The notes under the pieces are model-generated. The model worked only from the letters and a program-made list of their open reading frames with translations, ran no database searches and was not told the origin of the DNA. This document shows positions 1-9,600 of a stretch of DNA of 64,000 bases, piece by piece (the stretch's first letter is position 1; the number at the start of each line of letters is the position of its first letter). The position numbers were made by a program, and so were the translations under genes. This stretch comes from Xenorhabdus stockiae (GTDB taxonomy: Bacteria > Pseudomonadota > Gammaproteobacteria > Enterobacterales > Enterobacteriaceae): the NCBI RefSeq assembly GCF_002632825.1, contig NZ_NJAJ01000012.1, forward strand, positions 1-64,000, given 5' to 3'.

Positions 1-2193
1 AAGGCTTTCACCATTCCCTACTTTGGTGGCAAGGTTGCCTTTCGCCACCATCAGGGCAACACTCAGGCCATCTCCTACATGAGTGAACACATTACCCAGC
101 GCCACCATCAGCGCCAGCGCATTGCCGTTACCCACTTTGGTAAAGACATTGCCACCACCAGCCATCATTGCGCAGACTTCACCGTCCCCGATATGGGTAA
201 AAATATTACCGGCAGCGAGCATGGCGGCAATGGTTTCGCCGTCTCCCACTTTGGTAAAGACGTTACCGACAGCGCCCATCGTACCCAGCGTTCTGCCGTT
301 ACCCACATGGGTCAGAACATTGCCCAGCCCCAGCATGATACCGGTGGTTTCTCCGTTACCCACTTTGGTCAGAACATTGGCACCGCCCATCATGACACCG
401 GTTGTTTCGCCATTCCCGAGATGAGTCAGTACATTTGCACCACCTCCCATCACAGAAAAGACCCGGCCATAACCTTTGCGGGTCAGGACATTAGCGCCAC
501 CCAAAGCGATAACCCGACTATGACTGTCATCGGTTTGCGGTAAATCAGACGGAGACGAATCGGATGTAAGATGAGATGTGCTGATATGGGTAATAACATT
601 AGCGATACCGCCACCGTTGAAATTCAGATGGCCTTTTTTACCTTTCTTGAAAATAACATTTGCCGCACCAGCCCCCCTGAATTCGGTATCACCAATTTCC
701 GAGTTGTGCAGAATAACATTCGCAAGACCCGCCCCTTTAAAGTAAACATTGCCACGGGCCACATTGGATTTAATAACATTTCCCCCTCCCGCGCCTTCGA
801 ACCGGACATCACCGCTGCTGTCACTTTTTTTTATATCAGACGTGAATAATGCCTGTTCACGGGCACTGCTCACATCAGCAAGGGTTCCGGATGTTACCCT
901 GACGGTATTGACGCTGTAATGCACATCTCTCAGCGTATAACTGCCTTTACCCAAAGAGGAATAACCGTAATTAGGGCCGATAAATTGATCAGCCATCACT
1001 GCCGTTTGATCACCAGCTTTGTACCACGGTGTGGCGATGTATTTCAGCTTCCCGGTTTCAGGATCGTTTTTCAGTTGAACGACCACAACCTTGGTATATT
1101 CCCCCAACACACGGGCATACAAATAAGTATTTTCCATCCGATTGGATTTTACCGGTTTTACATCAACCGTTGAGCCATCGGTGGAAATGGCATATCCCCC
1201 CATTCGGGCATCTGACAGCGTAATATTTTCTGCCGCGATCTGAACACCGTCAGCATAAGTTACCCACTCATTTTCCGGCAGTTCTTTCTCTATCGCATGT
1301 ATCGTAAATGCCTGATGATATTCAGCCTTCAGGCCAGACAGGGTATAGGCGTTATCAAGGTTGATAATCTGGAAACCGTTACGTTCGGAGATATCATGTG
1401 ATGCCAGATTATTAAGGTGATTGCCTTCCTTGAACCACGATGTCGTGAAATATTTCAGTCTGCCGGTTTGCGGATCATTGCTCAGATGGATCTTATTGAC
1501 TTTGGTTATGTTTCCATCAACAAGTGCAAAGAGGTGGGTATTGGTTTCCCGTGCTGATTTAACGGCGGTGACTTTCTGATGGTTCTGGATCCAGTTGCCT
1601 GCCAGCGTTGCCGACATCAGAACCATCTCTTCTGCTTTTGCATAGGCCATACCTTCTCCGCCGAAATTATCATCCGTTCCTTTCCGCGTGATCTGGTTAT
1701 AGCCGCCCGCTCCCATAAAATGGATATTGCCGTGGGTAACATCTGAGTAGAAATGGTTATAACCGCCAGCGCCGGAAAATGTGATATTGCCATTTTCACC
1801 ATGACGATTAAGGCTATTGTAAGCGCCCGCGCCTGAATAGTTCAGATGACCGGATCGGCCATTATGCTGGATAACCGCACCACCGGCTGCCCCGGAAAAA
1901 ACAATATTACCTTCACCTTCTTTTTCGATTTCCGCATACCCGGATGCCCCTGTTACATTCAGGTTACCGCTGGTATCGTTGATTTTCAGGTAGGCTGAAC
2001 CACCGACTACAGTATCATTGCCTGAACCGGTATAAACCGAGGCCGCAATTGAACCTAACGCGATATGATCATTACCACCATACGCATGAATTTGGCCGCC
2101 AAATCCGATAGCAACAATATTATTATCACCATCATCAGCGGTGTAGTTTCCTGTAAAAAAGTATTCAACACTTCGCCAGAACGGTTTTCCCAT
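1..2193 (-). CDS. rtxA: MARTX (RtxA-type) toxin, second copy, N-terminal 731 residues; cut by window edge
   Basis: Reading back from an ATG at 2193 the frame is open for 731 codons to the window edge, so only the N-terminal part is seen. It opens with MGKPFWRSVEYFFTGNY, which matches the start I recall for Vibrio cholerae RtxA. Glycine-rich A-type repeats (to about residue 450) follow, then the ~20-residue B repeats with alternating 'NVLTKVGNG' and 'NVFTHVGDG' units. These arms are thought to help deliver effector domains across the host membrane; the effectors would lie left of the window. It is a paralogue of the complete toxin at 6669-19514 but lacks a 115-residue block after residue ~530. 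The start codon has only a weak AGAGA ribosome site. It follows rtxH copy 2, with an rtxC fossil between. Family is certain; whether the full gene is intact cannot be judged here. Confidence 0.93.
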   Translation of the reverse strand, partial: MGKPFWRSVEYFFTGNYTADDGDNNIVAIGFGGQIHAYGGNDHIALGSIAASVYTGSGNDTVVGGSAYLKINDTSGNLNVTGASGYAEIEKEGEGNIVFSGAAGGAVIQHNGRSGHLNYSGAGAYNSLNRHGENGNITFSGAGGYNHFYSDVTHGNIHFMGAGGYNQITRKGTDDNFGGEGMAYAKAEEMVLMSATLAGNWIQNHQKVTAVKSARETNTHLFALVDGNITKVNKIHLSNDPQTGRLKYFTTSWFKEGNHLNNLASHDISERNGFQIINLDNAYTLSGLKAEYHQAFTIHAIEKELPENEWVTYADGVQIAAENITLSDARMGGYAISTDGSTVDVKPVKSNRMENTYLYARVLGEYTKVVVVQLKNDPETGKLKYIATPWYKAGDQTAVMADQFIGPNYGYSSLGKGSYTLRDVHYSVNTVRVTSGTLADVSSAREQALFTSDIKKSDSSGDVRFEGAGGGNVIKSNVARGNVYFKGAGLANVILHNSEIGDTEFRGAGAANVIFKKGKKGHLNFNGGGIANVITHISTSHLTSDSSPSDLPQTDDSHSRVIALGGANVLTRKGYGRVFSVMGGGANVLTHLGNGETTGVMMGGANVLTKVGNGETTGIMLGLGNVLTHVGNGRTLGTMGAVGNVFTKVGDGETIAAMLAAGNIFTHIGDGEVCAMMAGGGNVFTKVGNGNALALMVALGNVFTHVGDGLSVALMVAKGNLATKVGNGESL

Positions 2194-2212
2194 AGTTCAA
2201 TCTCTAAATTAA

Positions 2213-2300
2213 ATGCCAGAATTAAAGACAAAAACGCCCAATCACAAAAAGCAACTGGGCGTTGATGTTTATCTCAGTGTTAATAAAACAGGTTAAATTA
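2213..2300 (-). pseudogene. rtxC (toxin acyltransferase) remnant
   Basis: Between rtxH copy 2 and rtxA copy 2, where rtxC would stand, the minus strand aligns without gaps to codons ~47-73 of the intact rtxC (19541-20002). The core HQRPVAFC is identical and is followed by DWAFLS against NWAFLS. Upstream of the core three codons have become stops (in place of Q49, Y55 and E57 of the intact protein). Nothing recognisable of rtxC remains on either side. Seen directly by comparing the two loci in this window. Confidence 0.88.
2233..2263 (-). terminator. Terminator-like hairpin inside the rtxC fossil
   Basis: A perfect 8-bp stem (AACGCCCA at 2233-2240, TGGGCGTT at 2256-2263) with a 15-nt loop; on the minus strand the stem runs straight into TTTGTCTTT. 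The same place in intact rtxC forms only a 5-bp GCCCA/TGGGC match. It could terminate or attenuate transcription from rtxH copy 2 into rtxA copy 2, or protect an mRNA end. Function is inferred. Confidence 0.5.
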
Positions 2301-2328
2301 AAATGATGAAAAAATACTCGACAGCCAT

Positions 2329-2649
2329 TTATTTGCTTTCGGTATTGGAAGGCGTCGTCGTATCAGAAGGCCCTGCAACCTCAGCAGGAACAGCGAGAAA
2401 GCCCGCAGTCATTAATTTATTGATTTCAGCTTCCATGCGAGGATCTTCCAGCATATTCTTCACCATAGAAACCAAATACATAAAACCAGAAACAGGCATA
2501 TGAATAACCTGCTTTAACTCCAGTTCCTGATCGTTTTCAGCTAATACACCATTTGCCATTTTATTAGGCTCTTGCCCGACAAAGTAGAGGGAGAATACGC
2601 CTTTGTTATAATTGACGCTGGAAATGGTTTGAACAAATTTTTCAGACAT
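2329..2649 (-). CDS. rtxH: RtxH-like small conserved protein, copy 2
   Basis: 106 residues from ATG 2649 (MSEKFVQT). The frame could start 13 codons earlier, but similarity to the other rtxH in this window begins exactly at MSEK, so the internal ATG is chosen. Over ~90 residues the two copies are nearly identical (e.g. NYNKGVFSLYFVGQ, ELELKQVIHMP, MLEDPRMEAEINKL); the C-terminal tails differ, rich in Thr/Ser/Pro here and Lys/Arg-rich in copy 1. No signal peptide or membrane segment is visible. Its position upstream of the toxin gene matches the conserved small ORF that opens the Vibrio MARTX operon (rtxH); its biochemical role is not known to me. Confidence 0.82.
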   Translation of the reverse strand: MSEKFVQTISSVNYNKGVFSLYFVGQEPNKMANGVLAENDQELELKQVIHMPVSGFMYLVSMVKNMLEDPRMEAEINKLMTAGFLAVPAEVAGPSDTTTPSNTESK

Positions 2650-2753
2650 ACAACTAAATACCGTTAAATAGGTTTTAAAATGTTTCAATATCAGTTAATA
2701 ATTAACCACATTTAGTTGTATCAATATTACGCAGAGCCTAACCGGATAAGCTC

Positions 2754-2880
2754 TATACACAATGGATTTCAAGATGCGTCGCGGCGGCAAGGGAGTAAAT
2801 CCCCAAGAACATAGATAACTATATGACTGAGGTGAACGAGCGCAGCCAACAAAGAGGCAACTTGAAAGACGAAGTGTATA
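2754..2880 (+). repeat. ERIC element, full length (127 bp)
   Basis: Exactly 127 bp with terminal inverted TATACAC and GTGTATA. The centre contains GACTGAGGTGAACGAGCGCA, close to the classic ERIC2 primer site, and AATCCCCAAGAAC, close to the ERIC1R site. The element can fold on itself almost end to end. It lies between genes, as ERICs do. Confidence 0.88.
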
Positions 2881-3089
2881 ATTCAATAATTGATAACAAC
2901 CAGAATAAAGAATGGTGAACTTATCACTTCAAATGAAAATATCTTAAATTTAGATTTAAAATCAACATACGGTAGAGATAAAGTCCGTTTAACCACTATA
3001 GTGAGTCCGAATAGCCTCATCCAATAAGAATAACAAACACTCTATTATTTTTGACGATGCTTTCAAACAGCCAACACTGGATGAGTTAG

Positions 3090-3145
3090 TATCCATAATG
3101 GATTTCAGGATGCATCGGCGGTAAGGGAGTTCATTCCCGAAATAA
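3090..3145 (+). repeat. Partial ERIC element (left half)
   Basis: ATAATGGATTTCAGGATGCA followed by GGCGGTAAGGGAGTTCATTCCC matches the left half of the full ERIC at 2754; similarity then stops. An eroded or recombined copy. Confidence 0.6.
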
Positions 3146-3530
3146 CCCGCAAATTTTGTATAAATGCCATGCTAGGCGCGATACCAATGATAGCCCCATA
3201 AACTGAACAAACAGTTTCCGTCTGGCGCATCCGTTGTAGTAACAAGTGCAACAACGTAGTTTGACCTGTGAAGACCCGCTTATTTAAAAGAGTAACTATC
3301 CCAATCAATTAATCCAACTGCACGGATTACATCCATCACCGAACTCTGATGGCAACTAAAATGTACGCTGTTCTTCCTTCCGGGAATACATCCGAACTAT
3401 TATGTTCCTGCTCTTATTGAAAAAATCCATATACTTTTGTTCAGATTTACTCTTTGTTTGAAAAAAATTAATTTTAAATTAAGCTTAAAACTATCCCGTT
3501 AATTTTAATTAAGCAGGCTAGGATCATTAT

Positions 3531-3632
3531 ATGAAATCTAAAGTCATCGTATCCATTTCTTTGATTCTCTCTGTAGTAGCTTATTTTAAAAGAAGGGAGG
3601 ATAAGGCCGCAATTCGGCAGTTATTTCTCTGA
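3531..3632 (+). pseudogene. Truncated Slam-client lipoprotein gene (signal peptide only)
   Basis: The ATG and leader (MKSKVIVSISLILSVV) resemble the start of the lipoprotein gene at 5471 (MNAKSKIFLALALVLSV), including the TCATTATATG context and similar AT-rich upstream DNA. The frame then reads VAYFKRRED where the intact gene has VTACSKGGG, so the lipid-anchor Cys is lost, and it stops after 33 codons. It looks like the 5' end of a duplicated or earlier client gene that has decayed. Some later reading to ~3770 is also protein-like but stopped and shifted. Confidence 0.6.
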
Positions 3633-3770
3633 TGGTCAATCCTTTTTTCTGGATTTGATTAACCGGAAAATGACAGTATTAGCGGCATTGTAGATGCTGT
3701 ACATAACTACAATTAAGGCAAAGGTCATTTGGTTACCCTTTAACATGCTATCATTGCCAATGAAAACCCT

Positions 3771-5195
3771 ATGAAAAAAATAAAAGCTATCCTTATAACT
3801 GCTGTTACCACCCTGTTTATGCCTATAAGCCATGTCGTAATAGCCGAAGAAACAAAACCTCAAGAAGTAATAAAAAACCCGAATGTATATACGGAAGATG
3901 AAATATTAAGGCAACCCAGATTACTTGAAAATGCAATTGTCTCTTTTATTTATGAACAAAATGATAACCTTGAAAAATTACTTAATCTTTACAAAAGATC
4001 GCACAGTCAAGACCCCTACCTGATCCTTTGGGCTGAGGCGAAAATTCTCATGAAAAAAAGAGAATATCAGGAGGCTATCAATAAGCTAGAACAATTTGTC
4101 AAAAAGTATGATAACCCAACTGCCAAATTTGATTTGGCCATACTTTACTTACTCAATAAACGATACAATGAATCCGAAAAAGTTTTCAACGACTTATTAC
4201 TATTAACCCGTAATGAACAGGAAAAGAAAATTTTAAATGATTATATAAAATATATCGAAAAGAGAAAAGAAGTTAAATTTGATATGGGTTTCTCCTTCAA
4301 AAGAGATTCAAATATCACAAGAATCACTGACAAAGGAACATATGGGCTTCACTACGACAATAAAAGGAAAAAAGATGTGGGTTTTTCCTACAGCCCAAGT
4401 ATGAGCAAAAAATATTTCTTTGATTCTGGCTTATTCTCTGAATTTGACATTGATGTTTATGGAATTAACTATCTGAAAGAAAAAAGATTTAATCAACTCC
4501 ACACCAGAATAGGCAATAAATTCGGATTTGAAGATTATTCAAATTATTTATACTTCAAACCTTTTTATATGAAAGCATTTTATGGTGGTGGAGGTGCATC
4601 TAAAGATGCAAGTTTAAAACCTTATTATGACTCAATTGGATTTAACCTGTTTAAGTTATCGAGTTTAAATGATAACTTCAAATATACTATCTTTTATGAA
4701 AACAGAAATGATTATTATAACAAGAGAAAAGAACTTAACGGAGACGTTAATTTCGTTAGCAGCTCATTAATCTTTATACCTTTTAATGATTTATATATGT
4801 CATTATCCGGGAGCTATGGCATAACAGACAGAAAATCTAAAAGAGATAGTCATCATGACAAGGGGGCTGGTCTTCTAATCAGAAAACTGTTTTTAGATGA
4901 TTATTTAGTAGAGTTAAGCTATCGAAGGATGAAAACAAACTACCAAGGTTATAATAGCTTTAATATAATAAATCCTAATCCTCCATACACTATAAACAAC
5001 CCTAAGTTTTTTATACATAAATTCAAAAGAAAAGATGTTACTGATTCCATTTCTATTTCACTCTCAAATGAAAATATCAATTTATTTGGTATTTACCCAA
5101 CCCTTACTTTTTCTTATATAAAAAACAAAAGCAATCATTCTCTTTATTCCTATAATGAAAAAGATATTTTTGTTGATTTCAGGAGTAATTTTTAA
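3771..5195 (+). CDS. Slam-family outer-membrane protein (DUF560), NilB-like
   Basis: 474 residues, start ATG 3771. A signal peptide of about 25 residues (MKKIKAILITAVTTLFMPIS...) is followed by a helical tetratricopeptide-like part (about residues 50-155, e.g. WAEAKILMKKREYQEAINKL). A ~300-residue region rich in alternating aromatic and polar strands then ends in a C-terminal Phe (VDFRSNF), typical of outer-membrane beta-barrels. This is the layout of Slam proteins, which move specific lipoproteins through the outer membrane to the cell surface. In Xenorhabdus the member NilB works with the lipoprotein NilC in nematode colonisation. A lipoprotein gene follows 275 bp downstream, as expected for a Slam and its client. 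No good ribosome site is visible. Very AT-rich. Family confident; assignment as the true NilB orthologue not established. Confidence 0.82.
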   Translation: MKKIKAILITAVTTLFMPISHVVIAEETKPQEVIKNPNVYTEDEILRQPRLLENAIVSFIYEQNDNLEKLLNLYKRSHSQDPYLILWAEAKILMKKREYQEAINKLEQFVKKYDNPTAKFDLAILYLLNKRYNESEKVFNDLLLLTRNEQEKKILNDYIKYIEKRKEVKFDMGFSFKRDSNITRITDKGTYGLHYDNKRKKDVGFSYSPSMSKKYFFDSGLFSEFDIDVYGINYLKEKRFNQLHTRIGNKFGFEDYSNYLYFKPFYMKAFYGGGGASKDASLKPYYDSIGFNLFKLSSLNDNFKYTIFYENRNDYYNKRKELNGDVNFVSSSLIFIPFNDLYMSLSGSYGITDRKSKRDSHHDKGAGLLIRKLFLDDYLVELSYRRMKTNYQGYNSFNIINPNPPYTINNPKFFIHKFKRKDVTDSISISLSNENINLFGIYPTLTFSYIKNKSNHSLYSYNEKDIFVDFRSNF

Positions 5196-5470
5196 TGGTT
5201 TAACTGAACAGAGGGGGTTAGATAGAGACACGTTGACTTAAAATGAACAACCATTGTCATCAATATATACTCCAGTCATGCGTTATCATTGTGTGAACGG
5301 GGTGAAACCCCCTACAGTCAATATGGAACAAAGTTTCCCATCTCTAATATCTACTTGTTTTAATTTGAAAAATTAATTACTTCTAAAATTTGAAAAAAAA
5401 AATATTTAACTTAAACTTAATCTCAACAGTATCTCCTTAGTTTTTCTAAAAAACAGATTGGAGTCATTAT

Positions 5471-6331
5471 ATGAACGCAAAGTCTAAAATATTTTTAGCT
5501 CTCGCTCTGGTTCTTTCTGTTACAGCCTGCTCTAAAGGAGGGGGATCCCATGCTATTACCCTTCCTGAACACAATAAACCACCTAAACCAATTATAGACG
5601 TGATACCGCCAAAAACGGATAGCAACACCTACTTAGCTTATAAACCGGAAAAAGATCCTCAAGGTGGAATAAATCAGACCGTTGGGAATAATGTGTGGAC
5701 TGCCTTTTCTGGTCAATATGGTATGAATGAAGGCGATGGCACGATATGGACACACAACCTGAAGCCGTCCGCGGATTACGATTATATTCAATTTGGTGAT
5801 GTGAGTACTGATTATACCAGTATAAGAATAGACCCCAAGAAGCCCAATGATAAGTTATTTATAAATGCAAGTAATAACGCAATGATAGGTATTCATGATG
5901 ATAAGATATTCATAGCGACCCCCTGGAATCACCTCAGGAGCCCCCATTCGGTTCAACCTAATATTCCGTATCGTTATGAAGGCCCTATAGTATTCCATTC
6001 GGGTGGCAAAGTTCGCCAAGATTTAACCATGAATTTAAACATAACATACGGAAAATATGACGATGCCCTACCAGGTGAGTTACAAGCCATCATTCATGAT
6101 AGTAATGGGAATGACGTAGCTCGCTTAGACGAACATTACGATAATATGGGAAACAATTATATATTTCCCTCAAAAAATTCTTTTTTGGCCCATGGTAACT
6201 ACAGTTTTTTAAACGGTCAGAAAATGGTATGGGCGTATACTGATAAAGACGCTAGCGGTATAACTGGAATACTTGGTCAGGTAGATAACCCTGATCAGTT
6301 CGGTGTTTTCATTGCTGATAAGAAGCAGTAG
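5471..6331 (+). CDS. Surface lipoprotein, probable Slam client (NilC/TbpB-like)
   Basis: 286 residues from ATG 5471 with GGAG nine bases upstream. A short leader ends in the lipobox VTAC, making Cys20 the lipidated residue. A Gly/Ser linker and a Pro/Lys-rich stretch (KPPKPIIDVIPPK) follow, then a ~230-residue beta-rich domain. The C-terminal part (GNYSFLNGQKMVWAYTDKDA, GILGQVDNPDQFGVFIADKK) resembles the small beta-barrel that ends TbpB-type and other Slam clients. Placed directly after a Slam gene, it is probably exported to the cell surface by it. NilC of Xenorhabdus and haem-binding hemophilins have this architecture; the ligand here cannot be told from sequence. A decayed relative lies at 3531. 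Confidence 0.75.
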   Translation: MNAKSKIFLALALVLSVTACSKGGGSHAITLPEHNKPPKPIIDVIPPKTDSNTYLAYKPEKDPQGGINQTVGNNVWTAFSGQYGMNEGDGTIWTHNLKPSADYDYIQFGDVSTDYTSIRIDPKKPNDKLFINASNNAMIGIHDDKIFIATPWNHLRSPHSVQPNIPYRYEGPIVFHSGGKVRQDLTMNLNITYGKYDDALPGELQAIIHDSNGNDVARLDEHYDNMGNNYIFPSKNSFLAHGNYSFLNGQKMVWAYTDKDASGITGILGQVDNPDQFGVFIADKKQ

Positions 6332-6349
6332 CCTCAGTAAGGTCAATAA

Positions 6350-6375
6350 AAATGGCTCACTAATGTGAGCCATTT
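6350..6375 (+). terminator. Rho-independent terminator after the lipoprotein gene
   Basis: Perfect 11-bp stem AAATGGCTCAC / GTGAGCCATTT with a TAAT loop, 18 bp after the stop codon at 6331, followed by an AT-rich run. Confidence 0.8.
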
Positions 6376-6410
6376 AATTAAATAACCATATATCTACCTA
6401 AATACTGGTT

Positions 6411-6555
6411 TATACACTTCGTCTTTCAAGTTGCCTCTTTGTTGGCTGCGTTCATTCATTCCACCAGTCACCGTTTTTATAAACATACGGTTATCTATGC
6501 TCCTGGGGATTTACTTCCTTGTCGCCGTGACGCATCTTGAAATTCATTGTGTATA
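6411..6555 (-). repeat. ERIC element with internal insertion (145 bp)
   Basis: Bounded by TATACAC and GTGTATA and containing CTATGCTCCTGGGGATTTAC, close to the ERIC1R primer site. It is longer than the 127-bp form because of an extra segment around ACCGTTTTTATAAACATACGG in the centre; the same insertion is in the ERIC at 57562. Confidence 0.88.
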
Positions 6556-6561
6556 TATTTT

Positions 6562-6590
6562 CCCTATTTCGCATAGGGCTTTATTTTTCT
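6562..6590 (+). terminator. Possible small terminator
   Basis: CCCTAT (6562-6567) pairs with ATAGGG (6573-6578), followed by CTTTATTTTT on the plus strand. Short stem beside an ERIC; no clear T-tract on the minus strand for the toxin gene. Confidence 0.35.
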
Positions 6591-6668
6591 GACCAGCAAA
6601 GCGTGATTAATTGCCGATGCTATCTGGCGGGTAAGCAAAACACCAGAACAATAAAATACTGCCAATCA

Positions 6669-9600
6669 TCAGGTTAACTTAGATTTCCCGCTTGTTGTGT
6701 CTGCCCAGGCCGCGATAATGGTTGATTTTGTCTGGCTATCCAGCAAATCAATAAAACCACTGTCACCCATTTCAGGTGCAAACCCGCTCATAGCCTGTAC
6801 TAATGTATCCACCGCTCTGGCTGAGAGGGCGGTATATTCGCACTCACCCTGAGTATCTTTATTCCCCATCCGGGTAATAATATCCGCACGGTTACCATTA
6901 AAGTAATCAGTGAAAGTCACAGACCCCAACGCTTCAAACTGCCCTTGTCCCGATGTATCGTGAATATTGCGATTAGTCAGCAATACCAGATCATAGCCGC
7001 TGCGCTGGAGCCACAGATTCTGCCAGTTGATATTGTTGAAAATAATCCTGTCACCCAGTTTGATATCTTCAACGATGTTATCAATCACATCACCACTGAC
7101 GACAAAACTATTGACTCCAGAACCACCTTTGAAGTGATTCTGATAGCCTCCCAACACCAGCAGATTATTACCTTCACCGCCATTAAACCGGCTGAATTTA
7201 GAAACCACGCCTGCAATCAGGTGATCATTACCAGCCCCACCGTTAATCACTGCGTGATAACCCATCAGCTTAATAGCATTATTGCCTGCGTTGCCATCTA
7301 TCCGGTTATAGTTGCCAAATACGGTTGCAAAATCATCACCTTCGCCCAGTTCGACCTGATTGTGATTACCGATGGTGACGACATAATCCTGATCTTCACC
7401 TGCATCAATATGGTTGAAATTACCGGAAGCTACGATGTAGTCACGTCCTTTACCACCTTCAATCACGCCACCTTCACCAAAGGCAAAGACCTGATCATCG
7501 CCATCTCCCATATAGGCGTAATTAATGTGCCCGGCCAGCACAGCAACATCATTGCCTGCCCCCCCAAACATCATATTTTCACGCCCCATCAGAACCCCGA
7601 GGTCATTACCTTCTCCGCCAGCGAAGATGTTGGAGGTTCCTACCGAGTAAAAGACATCATCACCACGGCCACCCCAGAAGTTATTGTTATCTCCCAGATA
7701 CGCCCCCAGATCCTTGCCATCACCACCCCAGTTAAAATTGTAGTTACCGAGGGAAACGTGAATATCACCATCACCTTGCAGATGCCCACTGTTACGTAGA
7801 AAATCAAACGTTTTATCCTGCATGTTCAGCAGGTCTGCCGTCAGGTTTTCTTTCAGATTACTCACCAGTGATTGCATTTCTGTCTGTTTATCCTGACTGA
7901 ACAGCGTCGCAAACAGGTTTGGCAGGTTCAGGGCATTAAATCCGAATGCGCGTTCCGGCTGCTCACTTTCAGTTTGCTCTGTAGGTTTATCTTCTTCATT
8001 CAGGGATATTTTATCTTCTGAAGTTTCATCAGGGGCTTTCGCTTTCAGCCCGTGACTTTCGGCAAAGGAGTTAATGCCATCAGTACCGGTGTTCAACCCC
8101 GCTTTCAGGCCATCAAGTAACTTTTGCGGATCAGTAAATGATTTCAGTTGCTCACCGCTGAATTCGCCAATGATTTCCAGCATTTCCTGCATGATGGCAA
8201 CACCATCCACTGGCTGGCCGCTGCGGGAAACAATACGTCCGTCCGGTGTGTAATCAACGCCAAAAATATCCGCCAGCGTGGTATCTGCACTGACACCGGC
8301 CAGATTTCCCAACAGTTTATTTTTAATCTGACGCGGCAAATCAGTCGGGCTGAATGTAAACGTGGTTTTTGCCATGCCTGTGGCGGTGTATTCCTGCGTC
8401 ATCAGGCCAAACACTGAACCCAGATTGGTATCCAATATCGACTGAATGTTGTCACCGAACATGAAATTCCAGTTACCGGTTGTCACCTGAATATCCGCAC
8501 CCTGCCCGCCAACGGCAAAGTTAAAGGCCAGTTTCTCATTCGCCTGACGGAATTTATCCGCCCGACTAAGTTGGCTCAGTTCAGGTTTATTACCTTCTCC
8601 TCCCAGCCACTGGTTGTATTTCTTATTCAGCGTGTTTTCGAGATCATTTTTCAGCCCACGGCTGCTGCGCTCATTCTCTGTGTTAAGTTCCGTCAGAGTT
8701 TCATATTTGACACTACTGGTCAGATCAAGACCGGATAAATCACTGACGTATTTCTTCGCGCCCTCCAGTGTCCATTGTTGATCCTGCGCCGTCAGCCAGT
8801 CTGATGAACCAAACAGGCCACCCGGACTTTGTGCTGCACCGTTTTGTGATGAAATACTCTGCAATACCCCGGAAATACGGGCTGCGCCATCAAATGGATT
8901 GATTAATGGCGGAGTCGGAATGGATTTTTCCAGCATTACAATCAGATCATTGCTGCGCCCCAGATTGAAACTGATGTTACGGTTCCCCACAAACAGTTGT
9001 GCGCCTTCAATTGCCTGATAACCGGCGATATCAACACTGTGCTTACTGTCTCCGTCCCCGATGTGAACCATCACATTGTTATCACCGAAAGCCAGCGATT
9101 TGAAACCACCGTTACCCACCTTGATCCCAACATTCGTGGTTCCCCAGTTAATGGCGGTAAATTCACCTTCACCAACCTGTACCTGAATATTGCCGGAATA
9201 ACTCAGATGACGGTCAGAAGCCGTCTCATTCGGAGCATTGCTATTCGGAGCACTATCATTCTCTTTTTCACGCTGTTCAGGCGCATGGAATGTCTCGGTA
9301 TTTTCAGCGATTGCCCCTTTCGCTTCGGCTTCAGCACCGGAGTGACCCACAAGAGACAGAGCAATATCATTTTCAGAGATACCACGGCGGATATGTTCAG
9401 AATATGACTCCAGTTCACCTTTGTCATTCCAGCCCAACACAATCTTGTTGTCCACCAGCTTGTGAACCCACTGTTCCTGAGCATCCCGTGTATGTTTGCG
9501 ACCGGTACTGTCCACCGCAACTTCGCTGCTACGGGCTGATACCGTAGTACGCAATCCCTGATCGTCAAGTGCTGAAATAAAGCGACGGGCAAAACCATCA

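Larger units (their letters stand above)
2650..3530. other. Non-coding / decayed stretch between rtxH copy 2 and the lipoprotein fragment
   Basis: About 880 bp with no convincing gene. It holds a full-length ERIC element, a partial ERIC near 3090-3145, and AT-rich sequence. On the minus strand at 3105-3308 a 67-codon frame exists, and an adjacent frame also reads as protein-like but is stopped twice, which suggests old coding sequence; I do not recognise the family. Confidence 0.5.

Noticed and set aside
6945-7799. Long plus-strand ORFs opposite the MARTX gene (also 79-543, 12447-13085, 16287-16655 and others)
   Set aside because: They mirror the toxin's repeats on the other strand; the minus-strand frame is a known family with intact catalytic motifs.
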